Source: UBA1422 sp041752735
Lineage (GTDB): Bacteria; Bacillota; Clostridia; Peptostreptococcales; Anaerovoracaceae
Direction: 5' to 3'
Assembly: GCA_041752735.1 (NCBI GenBank)
Contig: JBGSVW010000025.1
Location: 1 to 32,423, forward strand
DNA length: 32,423 nt
Shown: positions 24,682 through 32,423 of the stretch, piece by piece
Position numbering within the stretch: position 1 is the stretch's first letter
Layout: each line of letters begins with the position of its first letter
Made by a program: the position numbers and the translations under genes
Notes under the pieces: model-generated
Databases searched by the model: none
Seen by the model: the letters and a program-made list of their open reading frames with translations, nothing else
What the model was told of the DNA's origin: nothing

Positions 24682-25478
24682 AGCCAGATCCTTTCTGCAA
24701 CAACAACGCCTAAGAAAAGCAACAGAACAATGACTGCCACCGCATCGATTTTGCCCAGCTTCATGCCGTTCATTCGGGTGCGGTTGTCTCCGCCCCGGTA
24801 GCACCTGGCTTCCATGGCCATGGCCATGTCCTGAGCGATTCTAAATGCGCTGATAAACAGCGGAATCAATATGGGTATCAGGTGCTTGGCTCGCTTAAAA
24901 ACATTTCCGGTTTCAAAGTCGGCGCCTCTTGCCTGTTGGGCTTTCATAATCTTGTCGGTTTCTTCAAGCAAAGTAGGAATAAACCGAAGGGCGATAGTCA
25001 TCATCATGGCCAATTCATGGGCAGGCACGCCGATTCGACGCAACGGCTTCAGCAGGCTTTCGATCCCGTCCGTCAGGCTCATGGGCTTGGTTGCCAAAGT
25101 CAGTAGAGAAGAGCCAATGATTAATAAAATCAAACGGACCGCCATGAATACCGCTGTATACAGGCCTTCTCTGGTAATATGAAGGAAGCCCAATTTAATT
25201 AGTACCTCACCGTCAATCATGAACATATTCAACATGAAGGTCAAAATAATAATCAAAAATATGGGCTTGAGCCCACGGAGAATGTACTTCACGGGAACTT
25301 TGGAAACAGCAATCACAGCGGCAAGTGCCAGGAATGAAATACCAAAACCGGGGAAACTTTTTACCACAAAAAGGGCAACAATGAAAGCCATTGTAGCAAT
25401 GATTTTGACCCGGGGGTCCAGCCTGTGAATTACAGAGTTTCCAGGATAATATTGTCCTAAAGTAATGTCTCTCAGCAT
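24678..25478 (-). CDS. ecfT: Energy-coupling factor transporter transmembrane protein EcfT
   Basis: A 266-residue membrane protein that begins with the family sequence 'LGQYYPGNSVIHRLDPRVKII'. Near residues 185 and 220 it has the two coupling-helix motifs, QQARGADF and AMEARCYRG, which contact the ATPases. It links the two EcfA ATPases to S subunits for vitamin or cofactor uptake. It follows ecfA2 by 6 nt and is coupled to queT. Confidence 0.95.
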   Translation of the reverse strand: MLRDITLGQYYPGNSVIHRLDPRVKIIATMAFIVALFVVKSFPGFGISFLALAAVIAVSKVPVKYILRGLKPIFLIIILTFMLNMFMIDGEVLIKLGFLHITREGLYTAVFMAVRLILLIIGSSLLTLATKPMSLTDGIESLLKPLRRIGVPAHELAMMMTIALRFIPTLLEETDKIMKAQQARGADFETGNVFKRAKHLIPILIPLFISAFRIAQDMAMAMEARCYRGGDNRTRMNGMKLGKIDAVAVIVLLLFLGVVVAERIWL

Positions 25479-25484
25479 GGGAAG

Positions 25485-26342
25485 CTATTTCCTATCTATC
25501 AGATAATGGACCAGGGTTTCTTCCGCCTGTTCCAGTGTCAGCACATTTGCATCCAGGTTCATCCCACAATCCCGCAGATCGCCGATGAGTTCGGTGGCTT
25601 CGGGAATGGAAAGGCCCATGGCCGAAAGCTCTTCTTTTTTAGAAAATATTTGGGACGGTATACCGTTCATCACCAGCTTGCCACTTTCCATGACCAAAAC
25701 TTTGTCAGCCAGCCGAGCCACGTCATCCATTTTGTGGGTGACCAATATGGTGATGTTTTTTTCATGTTGGTGGATGTTTTCGATCATGTTCAAAATATCA
25801 CGGTGAGCCTTAGGGTCCAGTCCTGCAGTGGGCTCGTCCAAAATCAACACTTCCGGTTTCATGGCGATGACCCCGGCAATGGCGACTTTTCGTTTTTCGC
25901 CGCCTGACAGGTCAAATGGAGATTTGTCTTTGAATTCATGGTAATCCAAACCTACCAAGACCAAGGCTTCCTCGACCCGTTTCTCAATCTCTTCAGGAGA
26001 AAGGCCTAGATTGGTGGGACCAAAAGCAACGTCCTTGGCCACGGTTTCTTCGAACAGCTGATACTCGGGATATTGGAAAACCAACCCTGTCCGTCGTCTT
26101 ACGTCGATCATTGACACTTTGCCGGCAGTGATGTCCACACCGCCAACCACAATCTGGCCTGATTTTGGTTTCAACAGTCCGTTGAGATGCTGCAGCAAAG
26201 TGGATTTGCCGGAGCCGGTATGCCCAATAATGCCGACAAACTCGCCGTCTGCAATATCAAAGCTGATATCAAACAGGGCAACGGATTCGTGGGGCAGTCC
26301 CTCACTATATATGTGTGATATGTTTTTTACTTCAATTGACAT
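25485..26342 (-). CDS. ecfA2: Energy-coupling factor transporter ATPase EcfA2
   Basis: A 285-residue ABC ATPase with Walker A GHTGSGKST, Q-loop (FQYPEYQLFEETV), signature LSGGEKRKVAIAG, Walker B ILDEPTAGLDP and a switch His (VTHKMDD). Its ATG lies inside the end of ecfA1 (16-nt overlap, different frame), so it is translationally coupled. It forms the EcfA1-EcfA2 heterodimer that powers EcfT and S subunits. Confidence 0.95.
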   Translation of the reverse strand: MSIEVKNISHIYSEGLPHESVALFDISFDIADGEFVGIIGHTGSGKSTLLQHLNGLLKPKSGQIVVGGVDITAGKVSMIDVRRRTGLVFQYPEYQLFEETVAKDVAFGPTNLGLSPEEIEKRVEEALVLVGLDYHEFKDKSPFDLSGGEKRKVAIAGVIAMKPEVLILDEPTAGLDPKAHRDILNMIENIHQHEKNITILVTHKMDDVARLADKVLVMESGKLVMNGIPSQIFSKKEELSAMGLSIPEATELIGDLRDCGMNLDANVLTLEQAEETLVHYLIDRK

Positions 26343-27166
26343 AGATGCGCCACCAGTTCTTTTTTATCTACGATATCCATGGGAATCTGTACTCCCCGGC
26401 TCCTTAACCGGTGAGAAAGCTCAACCGCAAAGGGAACGTCAAGGCTCATGGCCAGCAGTTCATCCCTTTTAGCAAATACTTCCTTGGGGGTGCCATCCAG
26501 TGCAATCTTGCCTTGGTTCATGATGACGATACGCTCAGCATTGGCTGCTTCTTCCATGAAATGGGTAATCAGGACAACAGTAATTCCTTCTTGGTGCAGG
26601 TCGGCGATGATGTCCATGACTTCTTTCCTGCCTTTTGGATCTAGCATGGCTGTGGGTTCATCAAAAACAATACACTCCGGTTTCATGGCCACAACCCCTG
26701 CAATGGCAATCCGCTGTTTTTGTCCGCCGGAAAGCATATGCGGCGCCTTTTTTCGAAATTCTCCCATGTTGACGGCTTTGAGGGAAGCGTCAACCCTCTC
26801 CCGAATCAGGACGGGGTCAATCCCCAGATTCTCGGGTCCGAAAGCCACATCGTCTTCCACGATGGTGGAGACAATTTGGTTGTCCGGATTTTGAAAAACC
26901 ATCCCTGCGGTTTGACGGATATCCCAGAGAAATTCGTCTTCCCGGGTATCGTATCCATTGACATATACCGCGCCGCCTGTGGGCAGGAGCAAGGCGTTTA
27001 TATTTTTAGCCAGAGTGGATTTTCCGGAACCGTTTCGCCCAATAATCGCAGTGAAACTACCCCTTTCGATTTCGAGGCATACGTCATTGATTGCGTTGAC
27101 GGTTTCTCCTCCATCGACCTGGGAATACTGAAATATTAAGTTTTCGATTTTTATGATGGAATCCAT
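26327..27166 (-). CDS. ecfA1: Energy-coupling factor transporter ATPase EcfA1
   Basis: A 279-residue ABC ATPase with Walker A GRNGSGKST, Q-loop (FQNPDNQIVST), signature LSGGQKQRIAIAG, Walker B IVFDEPTAMLDP and switch His (ITHFMEE). It is the first gene of the ecf-queT-trmB-aminotransferase operon, starting 68 bp after aroD. The ribosome binding site is weak. The order A1-A2-T matches other Firmicutes, but this set stands apart from ribosomal protein genes, where it often lies. Confidence 0.94.
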   Translation of the reverse strand: MDSIIKIENLIFQYSQVDGGETVNAINDVCLEIERGSFTAIIGRNGSGKSTLAKNINALLLPTGGAVYVNGYDTREDEFLWDIRQTAGMVFQNPDNQIVSTIVEDDVAFGPENLGIDPVLIRERVDASLKAVNMGEFRKKAPHMLSGGQKQRIAIAGVVAMKPECIVFDEPTAMLDPKGRKEVMDIIADLHQEGITVVLITHFMEEAANAERIVIMNQGKIALDGTPKEVFAKRDELLAMSLDVPFAVELSHRLRSRGVQIPMDIVDKKELVAHLCQLK

Positions 27167-27233
27167 TCCTGCTCTTTTCTTGTTGTTGTTTTTGGTTGGT
27201 TTATTAGGTTTATTTCACAAGGTGAACCTTAAT

Positions 27234-27262
27234 ATTATACACTACATCCATAGGTTTCGCAA
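27234..27262 (-). promoter_or_regulatory. Promoter of the ecf-queT-trmB operon, inside the 3' end of aroD
   Basis: On the minus strand, TTGCGA (27262-27257) and a perfect TATAAT (27239-27234) are 17 bp apart and overlap the aroD stop codon. A short inverted repeat (AAGGT-TC-ACCTT) follows at the transcription start. No riboswitch was recognised in the leader. Confidence 0.65.
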
Positions 27263-28032
27263 ATGCACCGATGGAGTTCTGAGGCTTTCATTTGGCCAGG
27301 CGCAGTGATATTCTGACCGTCCGATGATGGAGGCGCTGCAAAGGTAAGTGCCGATCCACAAGCACCCCCGCAAATTCGGCTTTCTTTGCCGATTTCTCCC
27401 ATAGATATGGCAACAAACGGCTTATGTATAGATTCTGAAGAGACAACCCGGGCCGCTTCCAGCAAGGTTGAAACATCCTCTCCTGTTGTGGGCATATATG
27501 CCACTTTGGGCAGGTCGGCACCAAGACGTTCCATGGCATGGAGCCGCTTAATTATGGCATCCATGTCAGGAGTTTTATCAAAATCGTGATTAGACAATAT
27601 GACCATCTTATTGTTGCTGTGGGCGACCTCAACCAAAAATTCCATCTTGGCTTCGTCCATGCTTCCATCTTCTTCAAAGAGTTCGAAATCCACAAAATCA
27701 ACATCACCTTGTTCGCATACATCTCGTAGCAAAGCAAGGGTATCGCTTCGACGCAGAGTAGAATGTCCACCCTCCGCTTCAGAGCGTAGCGTGAAGATGA
27801 GAGGTTTTTTTGTTTTGTTTCGAATTTTTAATAGCATGGGTTTCCAGTCGGTGATCCCCTGATAGGTCAAGTAAAAATCAGCCCGCCACTCAAAAATATC
27901 GCAGGGGTCTTTTTGGGCTAAGTTCACTTGAGACATGAGTTCTTCTTCCGTTCTACCATTTAACGGAACACAAATTTTTGGGATACCGTCTCCGATGAGA
28001 AGGTCTTTCACTTTGATGATGTCAAGGGCCAT
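27235..28032 (-). CDS. aroD: Type I 3-dehydroquinate dehydratase
   Basis: A 265-residue enzyme of the shikimate pathway that dehydrates 3-dehydroquinate to 3-dehydroshikimate through a Schiff base. The key residues are present: Glu-48/Arg-50 in FEWRAD, His-149 in SNHDFDKTP (the general base) and Lys-176 in KVAYMPTT (Schiff base). The C-terminal 'GSALTFAAP' also matches the family. It starts at ATG 28032 with AAAGGA 10 nt upstream. It lies between the oxidoreductase and the ecf operon and has no other shikimate genes next to it. Confidence 0.95.
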   Translation of the reverse strand: MALDIIKVKDLLIGDGIPKICVPLNGRTEEELMSQVNLAQKDPCDIFEWRADFYLTYQGITDWKPMLLKIRNKTKKPLIFTLRSEAEGGHSTLRRSDTLALLRDVCEQGDVDFVDFELFEEDGSMDEAKMEFLVEVAHSNNKMVILSNHDFDKTPDMDAIIKRLHAMERLGADLPKVAYMPTTGEDVSTLLEAARVVSSESIHKPFVAISMGEIGKESRICGGACGSALTFAAPPSSDGQNITAPGQMKASELHRCICETYGCSV

Positions 28033-28156
28033 AATGCTCTAGTCCTTTCCTATTTTCTATAATAAAGTCTGACTTGTATTTTATCACATTTGAGAGCTCC
28101 ACGAAACCTTTGTCTTTGTGATTCTAAACAAAAATCGTTCTTTTCCCATAAGCAAA

Positions 28157-28184
28157 GGCAACCCGCATAAATGCGTGGGTTGCC
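28157..28184. terminator. GC-rich hairpin between the oxidoreductase operon and aroD
   Basis: GGCAACCCGCA and TGCGTGGGTTGCC pair with one bulged base. The T-run is stronger on the plus strand (ATTTTT) than on the minus strand (CTTTGC). It lies about 60 nt after the gamma subunit stop and probably ends that operon despite its weak minus-strand T-run. Confidence 0.6.
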
Positions 28185-28245
28185 ATTTTTAGTTGCTATT
28201 CATTATAGATTCAATGCTTTCTTTTGTGGGTTTTTATTGTTGCCG

Positions 28246-28800
28246 TTAGTTCATGACGGATTTTGGTTGTGCCAGAAGAACTGACATGTATTCGTACCCT
28301 GCGTGATATGCCTGAAGGTTCAAATCTGCCAACTTTCCTTCAAAACGATTTTTAATTTGTTCTTCCACAGAAGGATAATGGATTTTAGGAAGAAGCTTAG
28401 TCAACGCCCCAAGCATCACCATGTTAACCCCTCTTGGATTTTGTAGCTTCTCCGCAATCTCGGTTGCGGGGATCATGTAATGGGATGGATTGATGGATTC
28501 CACCAACGTGCTGTTGATTAAAACCATGGCATTTTTTTTGGATCGGCTTAAATATTTGTTGAAACCAGCCTGGTTGAGGGCAACAAAAACATCCGCATCG
28601 TCTACTTTCATATAATCGATTTCTTCATCGGAAATGACGACTTCGGCTTTGCATGCGCCTCCTCTTGCTTCCGGCCCGTAGCTTTGAGTTTGGGAAATGT
28701 TATAGTCTTCCCGCAAGGCGTAGGCTTCCGCCAGTTCAACCGCAGCCAGGATGACTCCCTGGCCACCGGCTCCGGCGAAGCGCACATTGATTCTCATCAT
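28246..28800 (-). CDS. korC: 2-oxoacid:ferredoxin oxidoreductase, gamma subunit
   Basis: A 184-residue protein that begins 'MMRINVRFAGAGGQGVILAAVELAEAYA', the gamma-subunit start with G-x-G-G-Q-G, followed by 'SQTQSYGPEARGGACKAEVVIS', the typical S-Y-G-x-E-x-R-G-G motif. It is the coenzyme A-side subunit of a four-subunit oxidoreductase of the 2-oxoglutarate/2-oxoisovalerate type. Its ATG overlaps the stop codon of the ferredoxin gene by 4 nt. ATG 28797 next to it is an alternative start. Confidence 0.9.
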   Translation of the reverse strand: MMRINVRFAGAGGQGVILAAVELAEAYALREDYNISQTQSYGPEARGGACKAEVVISDEEIDYMKVDDADVFVALNQAGFNKYLSRSKKNAMVLINSTLVESINPSHYMIPATEIAEKLQNPRGVNMVMLGALTKLLPKIHYPSVEEQIKNRFEGKLADLNLQAYHAGYEYMSVLLAQPKSVMN

Positions 28801-29009
28801 TTTATCCCTCTTTCCACACTGATGGCTCCATCGGGGCACATCTTCTCACATAATCTGCATTCTGTACACTGTTCTTTATGGGTCACATCAGGAATTGCTG
28901 TTCCCTGGGCATTTCGCTTCTTTGATTTCACAAATATCTGCCGGGGGCAGATGGCGATGCAAATGTCGCACCCTTTGCAACAACTGCTGTCCAGAATAAT
29001 GTTAGTCAT
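28797..29009 (-). CDS. korD: 2-oxoacid:ferredoxin oxidoreductase, delta subunit (ferredoxin-type)
   Basis: A 70-residue protein with two 4Fe-4S motifs: CKGCDICIAICP and CTECRLCEKMCP (C-x2-C-x2-C-x3-C-P each). It carries electrons from the catalytic subunits. ATG 29009 is chosen because GGGGGAG lies just upstream; longer readings run through the beta-subunit gene. Its start overlaps the beta stop by 8 nt and its stop overlaps the gamma start. Confidence 0.93.
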   Translation of the reverse strand: MTNIILDSSCCKGCDICIAICPRQIFVKSKKRNAQGTAIPDVTHKEQCTECRLCEKMCPDGAISVERGIK

Positions 29010-29826
29010 TGGGTCTCCCCCTTTTCTCGTTGATGGGCTGGCTGGGCATTTGCAGATGCTGCTCTGTATATTCCATCCGATCCGTTCGATGCACCAATAG
29101 TCCAATTACTGTTTTGCCAGTCGGGAGGGTCTCTCCGTCTTTTTTCATCCAAGTGTTTTCTTTCATATTTTTGAGCATACCTGCAGGGGTCTTGTCGCCA
29201 AACGCATCGCTTCCCTGAACCGGACACTGGGAAAGCACTTCGATGAAAGCAAACCCATGATGGTTCATTCCCTCTGTAATGGCTTTTTCCAGTTGGATAG
29301 GATGGGCCGTTGTCCATCTGGCCACATAAGTAGCGCCCATAGCTTCCGCCAATTTGCATCCGTCCACCGGTTCATCAAGGTTGCCCATGGGGGAGGTTTT
29401 GGTCTTCATTCCTTTCAAGCTGGCTGGGGATTTTTGACCACCGGTCATGCCATAAATTCGATTGTTGACCATAATTACCGTCAGATCAATGTTCCTGGCG
29501 GCACTGTGAATCAAATGGTTTCCACCAATTGCCAGGCAGTCTCCGTCTCCTGTGAATACCAGTATTTTTTTGTCCGGTCTTGCCAATTTTAGTCCTTGCG
29601 CAAACGCCAAACTTCTACCATGTAGACTATGGATGACATCTAAGTCCAAATAGCATGGAATCCAAGAAGAACAACCGATGCCACTAACACATGCCACATC
29701 GTCTTTGATGCCCATCTGGTCGATGGCACGGATGGCAGCCATCTGAATGATGCCGCTGCCACATCCGGGACAAAATAAAGTGGGCAGGCTCTCTTTTTTG
29801 ATGTATTTTTCATATACGGGATTCAC
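29002..29826 (-). CDS. korB: 2-oxoacid:ferredoxin oxidoreductase, beta subunit (thiamine diphosphate-binding)
   Basis: A 274-residue protein. 'FCPGCGSGIIQMAAIRAID' and 'SGIGCSSW' are family features, and 'GDGDCLAIGGNHLIHSAARNIDLTVIMVNNRIYGMTGGQ' is the ThDP motif (G-D-G-D ... N-N). The start is GTG 29826, placed in the end of the alpha gene (17-nt overlap), with GGAGGAGG 10 nt upstream. Longer readings in this frame lie within the alpha gene and are unlikely. Confidence 0.92.
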   Translation of the reverse strand: MNPVYEKYIKKESLPTLFCPGCGSGIIQMAAIRAIDQMGIKDDVACVSGIGCSSWIPCYLDLDVIHSLHGRSLAFAQGLKLARPDKKILVFTGDGDCLAIGGNHLIHSAARNIDLTVIMVNNRIYGMTGGQKSPASLKGMKTKTSPMGNLDEPVDGCKLAEAMGATYVARWTTAHPIQLEKAITEGMNHHGFAFIEVLSQCPVQGSDAFGDKTPAGMLKNMKENTWMKKDGETLPTGKTVIGLLVHRTDRMEYTEQHLQMPSQPINEKRGRPND

Positions 29827-31036
29827 GAACGCCCACCTCCTCCAAGATTCTATCCAGGATTTCCTGGGGTGTATGAATATCTCCACCGCACTTAGGCATG
29901 GATACTACGATTTTATCCTTAAGCGCCCGTTCCACTTCCCTGCTGTATTTACCCATGTTCATTTCAGGCACGATAATCAACTTGGTGTCTTCTGCAACCT
30001 TCTGTAAGGCTTCTTCAGGGAAAGGCCAGACTGAGTTGATTTTAATCAGTCCAACTTTGAGATGGCTATAATCCGATTGAATGGCTGCAGGTACACCTCT
30101 TTTAAACAGGGTCTGGATGATTTTGAACCGGGAACTCATCCTGGTATCTTTCACGCCTCTGGCCTGTTTGATCGCATTGAGGGCCGGTCTGGCCACGGAA
30201 CCATAGGCCAAAATCGCTACATCTGAATCTTCCATAAAATATGTTTCGATATCTGCGATTTCATCCATATGATCTTGAATTTTACTGCACAAATGGTGGG
30301 TAAAGTCTCCGCTTTGATTAGCCAGATGTCCGATTCGCCTGCCTTGGTCATCGTGAAGCTGACCTTCAACCATGCTACTTGCTCCTGTGAAAAAATCTTC
30401 GGATGGCGAAACCACCGGCACCGGCCAATCTGGGAAATCAGGTATGGGATCACGGCCTATAATCAGCTTTTCTCGCATATGCCCGACGATTTCGTCGGAC
30501 AATAAAACAACCGGCGTTCGAAACCGTTCTGATAGTTTAAACGCGCGGATGGTAAAGTCATACATCTCTTGTACGGAAGATGGACACAGCACGATCATCT
30601 CATAGTCGCCATGGCTGCCATACCTGGCCTGATAGATATCCTGTTGTCCTGAAAGAGTGGGTTGACCTGTTGCAGGTCCTCCCCGTTGAATATTTACGAA
30701 TACAGATGGTGTTTCTGTAACTGCAGCGAAGCCGATGGCCTCTTGCATTAAACTAAAACCAGGACCGGAAGTGGCAGTCATTGCCTTCTTCCCTCCCCAT
30801 CTGGCACCAATAATGGCACACGCAGATGCGATTTCGTCTTCCATCTGGATAAAAACGCCTCCGACTTTTTCCATTTCGGAAGACAGCAACTCAATGATTT
30901 CGGTAGAGGGGGTAATCGGGTATCCGGCAAAGAATCTACATCCTGCCTGAATCGCGGCCTTTGCACAAGCTTCATTTCCCTGTAGCACTGTTGTCTGGCC
31001 GGTTTTTGCTACAGGGAGTGTTTTTTGTGATTCCAT
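29810..31036 (-). CDS. korA: 2-oxoacid:ferredoxin oxidoreductase, alpha subunit
   Basis: A 408-residue protein with 'GNEACAKAAIQAGCRFFAGYPITPSTEI' and 'ATSGPGFSLMQEAIGFA' motifs of the pyrimidine-side ThDP subunit. With beta, ferredoxin and gamma subunits it makes an oxidoreductase that converts a 2-oxoacid and CoA to acyl-CoA, CO2 and reduced ferredoxin. The four-subunit form with a separate gamma subunit is used for 2-oxoglutarate (Kor) or branched-chain 2-oxoacids (Vor); the sequence does not decide between them. The first gene of the operon; AGAGGTG lies 11 nt before the ATG. Confidence 0.92.
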   Translation of the reverse strand: MESQKTLPVAKTGQTTVLQGNEACAKAAIQAGCRFFAGYPITPSTEIIELLSSEMEKVGGVFIQMEDEIASACAIIGARWGGKKAMTATSGPGFSLMQEAIGFAAVTETPSVFVNIQRGGPATGQPTLSGQQDIYQARYGSHGDYEMIVLCPSSVQEMYDFTIRAFKLSERFRTPVVLLSDEIVGHMREKLIIGRDPIPDFPDWPVPVVSPSEDFFTGASSMVEGQLHDDQGRRIGHLANQSGDFTHHLCSKIQDHMDEIADIETYFMEDSDVAILAYGSVARPALNAIKQARGVKDTRMSSRFKIIQTLFKRGVPAAIQSDYSHLKVGLIKINSVWPFPEEALQKVAEDTKLIIVPEMNMGKYSREVERALKDKIVVSMPKCGGDIHTPQEILDRILEEVGVRESRI

Positions 31037-31087
31037 GAAGAAATGTCACCTCTTGTCATAAATTTGTCCAAAATTAATAACTAATTT

Positions 31088-31129
31088 GTGGTACGACTTA
31101 ATACTACATGACGAAGAGATTCAAAACAA
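31088..31129 (-). promoter_or_regulatory. Promoter and putative GntR operator of the oxidoreductase operon
   Basis: On the minus strand, TTGTTT (31129-31124) and TAGTAT (31106-31101) are 17 bp apart. Right after the -10 box lies GTCGTACCAC (31097-31088), a near-palindrome around GTAC of the kind bound by FCD-domain GntR regulators. Bound protein here would block transcription. The regulator gene is immediately upstream. Confidence 0.5.
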
Positions 31130-31237
31130 TAATTGTGCACCGAATGCTCATGTATTATTGCTTGTTTATTGCATTTTGTATGAATGTATTTTTATTGTAC
31201 TTTTCTTATTCTTATTTTATTTGCTTAATTCTGTGTG

Positions 31238-31891
31238 CTATGCTTGTGCTTTTGCCTTGTGGTATCGCTCACGGGAATTGGTCAGATGTCTCAGTATTTC
31301 TGATTCTGCTTGCTTCCCGTTACGTGCTTCCACGGCTTTTAGAATTGCCTGATGTTCCTCCAAAATGGTCACCAGGTTTTCTTCGCAATAAACCGTTGCC
31401 TTTCTAGACTGCTGAACATATTCCTGATAAGACTTCAATGTCTGAATCAGAAAACGGCTCCGGGATGCGTAGTACAGTATTTCGTGGAATTTCTTATTGT
31501 TTTCCATTACCTTACGGCTATTCTTTTTGATGGTGTAAAATTCCATGAGTTCGTAAGCGTCACGGAGTCGCACTGCTTCATCATCGCTGATCTTTTCGGC
31601 GGCCCACCGGACTGCCAACCCTTCTACCACAGCACGCACCGAATAAATATCTTCGACGTCCTTTACGGAAAATCCCAGGGCATAGGACCCGCGGTTAGGG
31701 ATGTTATCGATCAGCCCTTCCATTTCCAGTTGCTTGATGGCTTCCCGTACCGGTGTCCGGCTGACCCGAAGTTCGGTAGAGATTTTGGTTTCATTCAGCT
31801 TTTCTCCAATGCGGTATTCCCCTAGCAAAATTCTGTTCCTAATAGTATTTGCAATTTCCTCTGTCAGTGTGATCCCCTGATTCTCTTTCAT
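31238..31891 (-). CDS. GntR family transcriptional regulator (FadR/FCD subfamily)
   Basis: A 217-residue regulator. The N-terminal winged helix (about residues 5-70) has 'IANTIRNRILLGEYRIGEKLNETKISTELRVSRTPVREAIKQLEMEGLI', a clear GntR signature. The rest is the helical FCD ligand-binding domain ('VRAVVEGLAVRWAA', 'FHEILYYASRSRFLI', 'EEHQAILKAVEARNGKQAE'). FCD regulators bind carboxylic acids. The start is ATG 31891 with AAAGGAA 9 nt before it; an upstream reading from 31942 overlaps the -10 box. It lies just before the oxidoreductase operon and probably senses a related organic acid. Confidence 0.92.
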   Translation of the reverse strand: MKENQGITLTEEIANTIRNRILLGEYRIGEKLNETKISTELRVSRTPVREAIKQLEMEGLIDNIPNRGSYALGFSVKDVEDIYSVRAVVEGLAVRWAAEKISDDEAVRLRDAYELMEFYTIKKNSRKVMENNKKFHEILYYASRSRFLIQTLKSYQEYVQQSRKATVYCEENLVTILEEHQAILKAVEARNGKQAESEILRHLTNSRERYHKAKAQA

Positions 31892-31940
31892 GTCGTGAGA
31901 TTCCTTTCGTTTTTTGGAAGGTTGCATTCCCTCTGAAAAC

Positions 31941-31969
31941 ATTATATGCCAGCGAACAAATCATTGCAA
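31941..31969 (-). promoter_or_regulatory. Promoter of the GntR regulator gene
   Basis: On the minus strand, TTGCAA (31969-31964) and TATAAT (31946-31941) are separated by 17 bp, which places the transcription start near 31935 and rules out translation from 31942. Confidence 0.75.
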
Positions 31970-31970
31970 A

Positions 31971-32004
31971 TAAAAAGGCAGCATCCGCTATTGCAAATGC
32001 TGCC
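31971..32004 (-). terminator. Intrinsic terminator of tuf
   Basis: On the minus strand, GGCAGCAT and ATGCTGCC form a perfect 8-bp stem around a 12-nt loop, followed by TTTTTA. It lies about 70 nt after the tuf stop codon. Confidence 0.88.
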
Positions 32005-32074
32005 CTCATAATTGTTTTTGATTGTGACCTACCTTTTGATGTCTCGTGTTATCCGGTGGTCCGAAGGTCTCGAA

Positions 32075-32423
32075 TTACTCGATGATTTCGGTTACAACGC
32101 CGGATCCAACTGTTCTGCCGCCTTCTCTGATGGCAAATCTCAGTCCCTGCTCAATGGCGATAGGCGTGATCAAGTTGATTTCCATGACGATGTTGTCGCC
32201 AGGCATACACATTTCAACGCCATCAGGAAGCTTCAAATCGCCTGTTACGTCGGTGGTTCGGAAGTAGAACTGCGGTCTGTAACCGTTGAAGAACGGTGTA
32301 TGTCTTCCGCCTTCTTCCTTCTTCAGGACGTATACTTGGCCCTTGAACTTGGTGTGGGGGTTGATGGAACCCGGCTTTGCAAGTACTTGACCTCTTTCGA
32401 TGTCTGTTCTTTGCACGCCTCTC
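32075..32423 (-). CDS. tuf: Elongation factor Tu, C-terminal part (5' end outside window)
   Basis: The frame enters from the right edge and gives 115 residues ending at TAA 32075. 'GVQRTDIERGQVLAKPGSINPHTKF', 'GRHTPFFNGYRPQFYFRTTDVTG', 'MPGDNIVMEINLITPIA' and the C-terminal 'FAIREGGRTVGSGVVTEI' are EF-Tu domains 2-3. EF-Tu delivers aminoacyl-tRNA to the ribosome. The internal GTG at 32416 is not a start codon; the residue before it continues the EF-Tu sequence. Confidence 0.98.
   Translation of the reverse strand, partial: RGVQRTDIERGQVLAKPGSINPHTKFKGQVYVLKKEEGGRHTPFFNGYRPQFYFRTTDVTGDLKLPDGVEMCMPGDNIVMEINLITPIAIEQGLRFAIREGGRTVGSGVVTEIIE

Noticed and set aside
27167..27233. A preQ1 riboswitch before the ecf-queT operon
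   Set aside because: QueT genes are sometimes under preQ1 control, and AAGGTTC..CCTT looks vaguely similar, but the loop is only 4 nt and the required A-rich pseudoknot tail does not fit.
31086..31407. Plus-strand frames of 88-99 codons upstream of and inside the GntR gene
   Set aside because: They have no ribosome binding site, read through the antisense of the regulator gene and show only hydrophobic low-complexity sequence.
1..32423. CRISPR array, insertion sequence or phage region
   Set aside because: No short repeats with regular spacers, no transposase or integrase motifs and no inverted repeats bounding an element; the only long repeats are the modules of the giant gene and the duplicated terminator region.

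Overview
The window is chromosomal DNA that looks like a low-to-moderate G+C, anaerobic Firmicute, most likely class Clostridia. This rests on a ferredoxin-dependent 2-oxoacid oxidoreductase operon, an ECF transporter module, Gram-positive style ribosome binding sites (AGGAGG), strong TTGACA/TATAAT promoters, CCA-encoding tRNA, and the EF-Tu fragment at the right edge. No IS element, integrase, phage gene or CRISPR array was seen. I could not assign a genus.

Region 1 (1-10.2 kb, minus strand) is one open reading frame of at least 3336 codons, running off the left edge. It encodes a secreted giant protein: signal peptide, about 400 residues of unique and Ig-like N-terminal sequence, then about 29 cadherin/Ig-like modules of about 95-105 residues joined by VNDAP-type linkers. 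Its leader carries a promoter, a clear cyclic di-GMP class I (GEMM-I) riboswitch aptamer and a terminator-like hairpin that overlaps a possible antiterminator. This suggests a c-di-GMP-controlled giant surface adhesin and is the most interesting item in the window.

Region 2 (10.3-12.5 kb) has a small lipoprotein gene, a divergent azlC-azlD pair (branched-chain amino acid export) and a small membrane-anchored protein gene ending in a strong terminator. Region 3 (12.5-16.7 kb, minus strand) has a CPBP membrane protease gene and a translationally coupled operon: an 84-residue unknown, a long ArsR-type regulator, two flavodoxin-fold proteins and a degenerate CPBP relative. It starts from a TTGACA/TATTAT promoter with a perfect 10-4-10 palindrome beside it. 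A decayed second copy of the end of the small membrane protein gene, with the same terminator hairpin, lies just beyond this operon, so the segment is flanked by direct repeats.

Region 4 (16.7-22.3 kb) holds a CGGC-domain protein, a flavin reductase, a TauE/SafE-type exporter, a sodium:solute symporter, a lipoprotein, a 58-residue Met/Asp-rich protein, a GNAT acetyltransferase (plus strand) and tRNA-Gly(CCC).

Region 5 (22.3-28.0 kb, minus strand) is an operon ecfA1-ecfA2-ecfT-queT-trmB-aminotransferase with a promoter inside the 3' end of aroD. The ECF ATPases and EcfT would energise the QueT substrate-binding subunit (queuosine precursor uptake), and TrmB modifies tRNA. Region 6 (28.2-32.4 kb, minus strand) holds a four-subunit 2-oxoacid:ferredoxin oxidoreductase operon (alpha, beta, ferredoxin, gamma), a GntR/FCD regulator just upstream that probably controls it, and the 3' end of tuf with its terminator.
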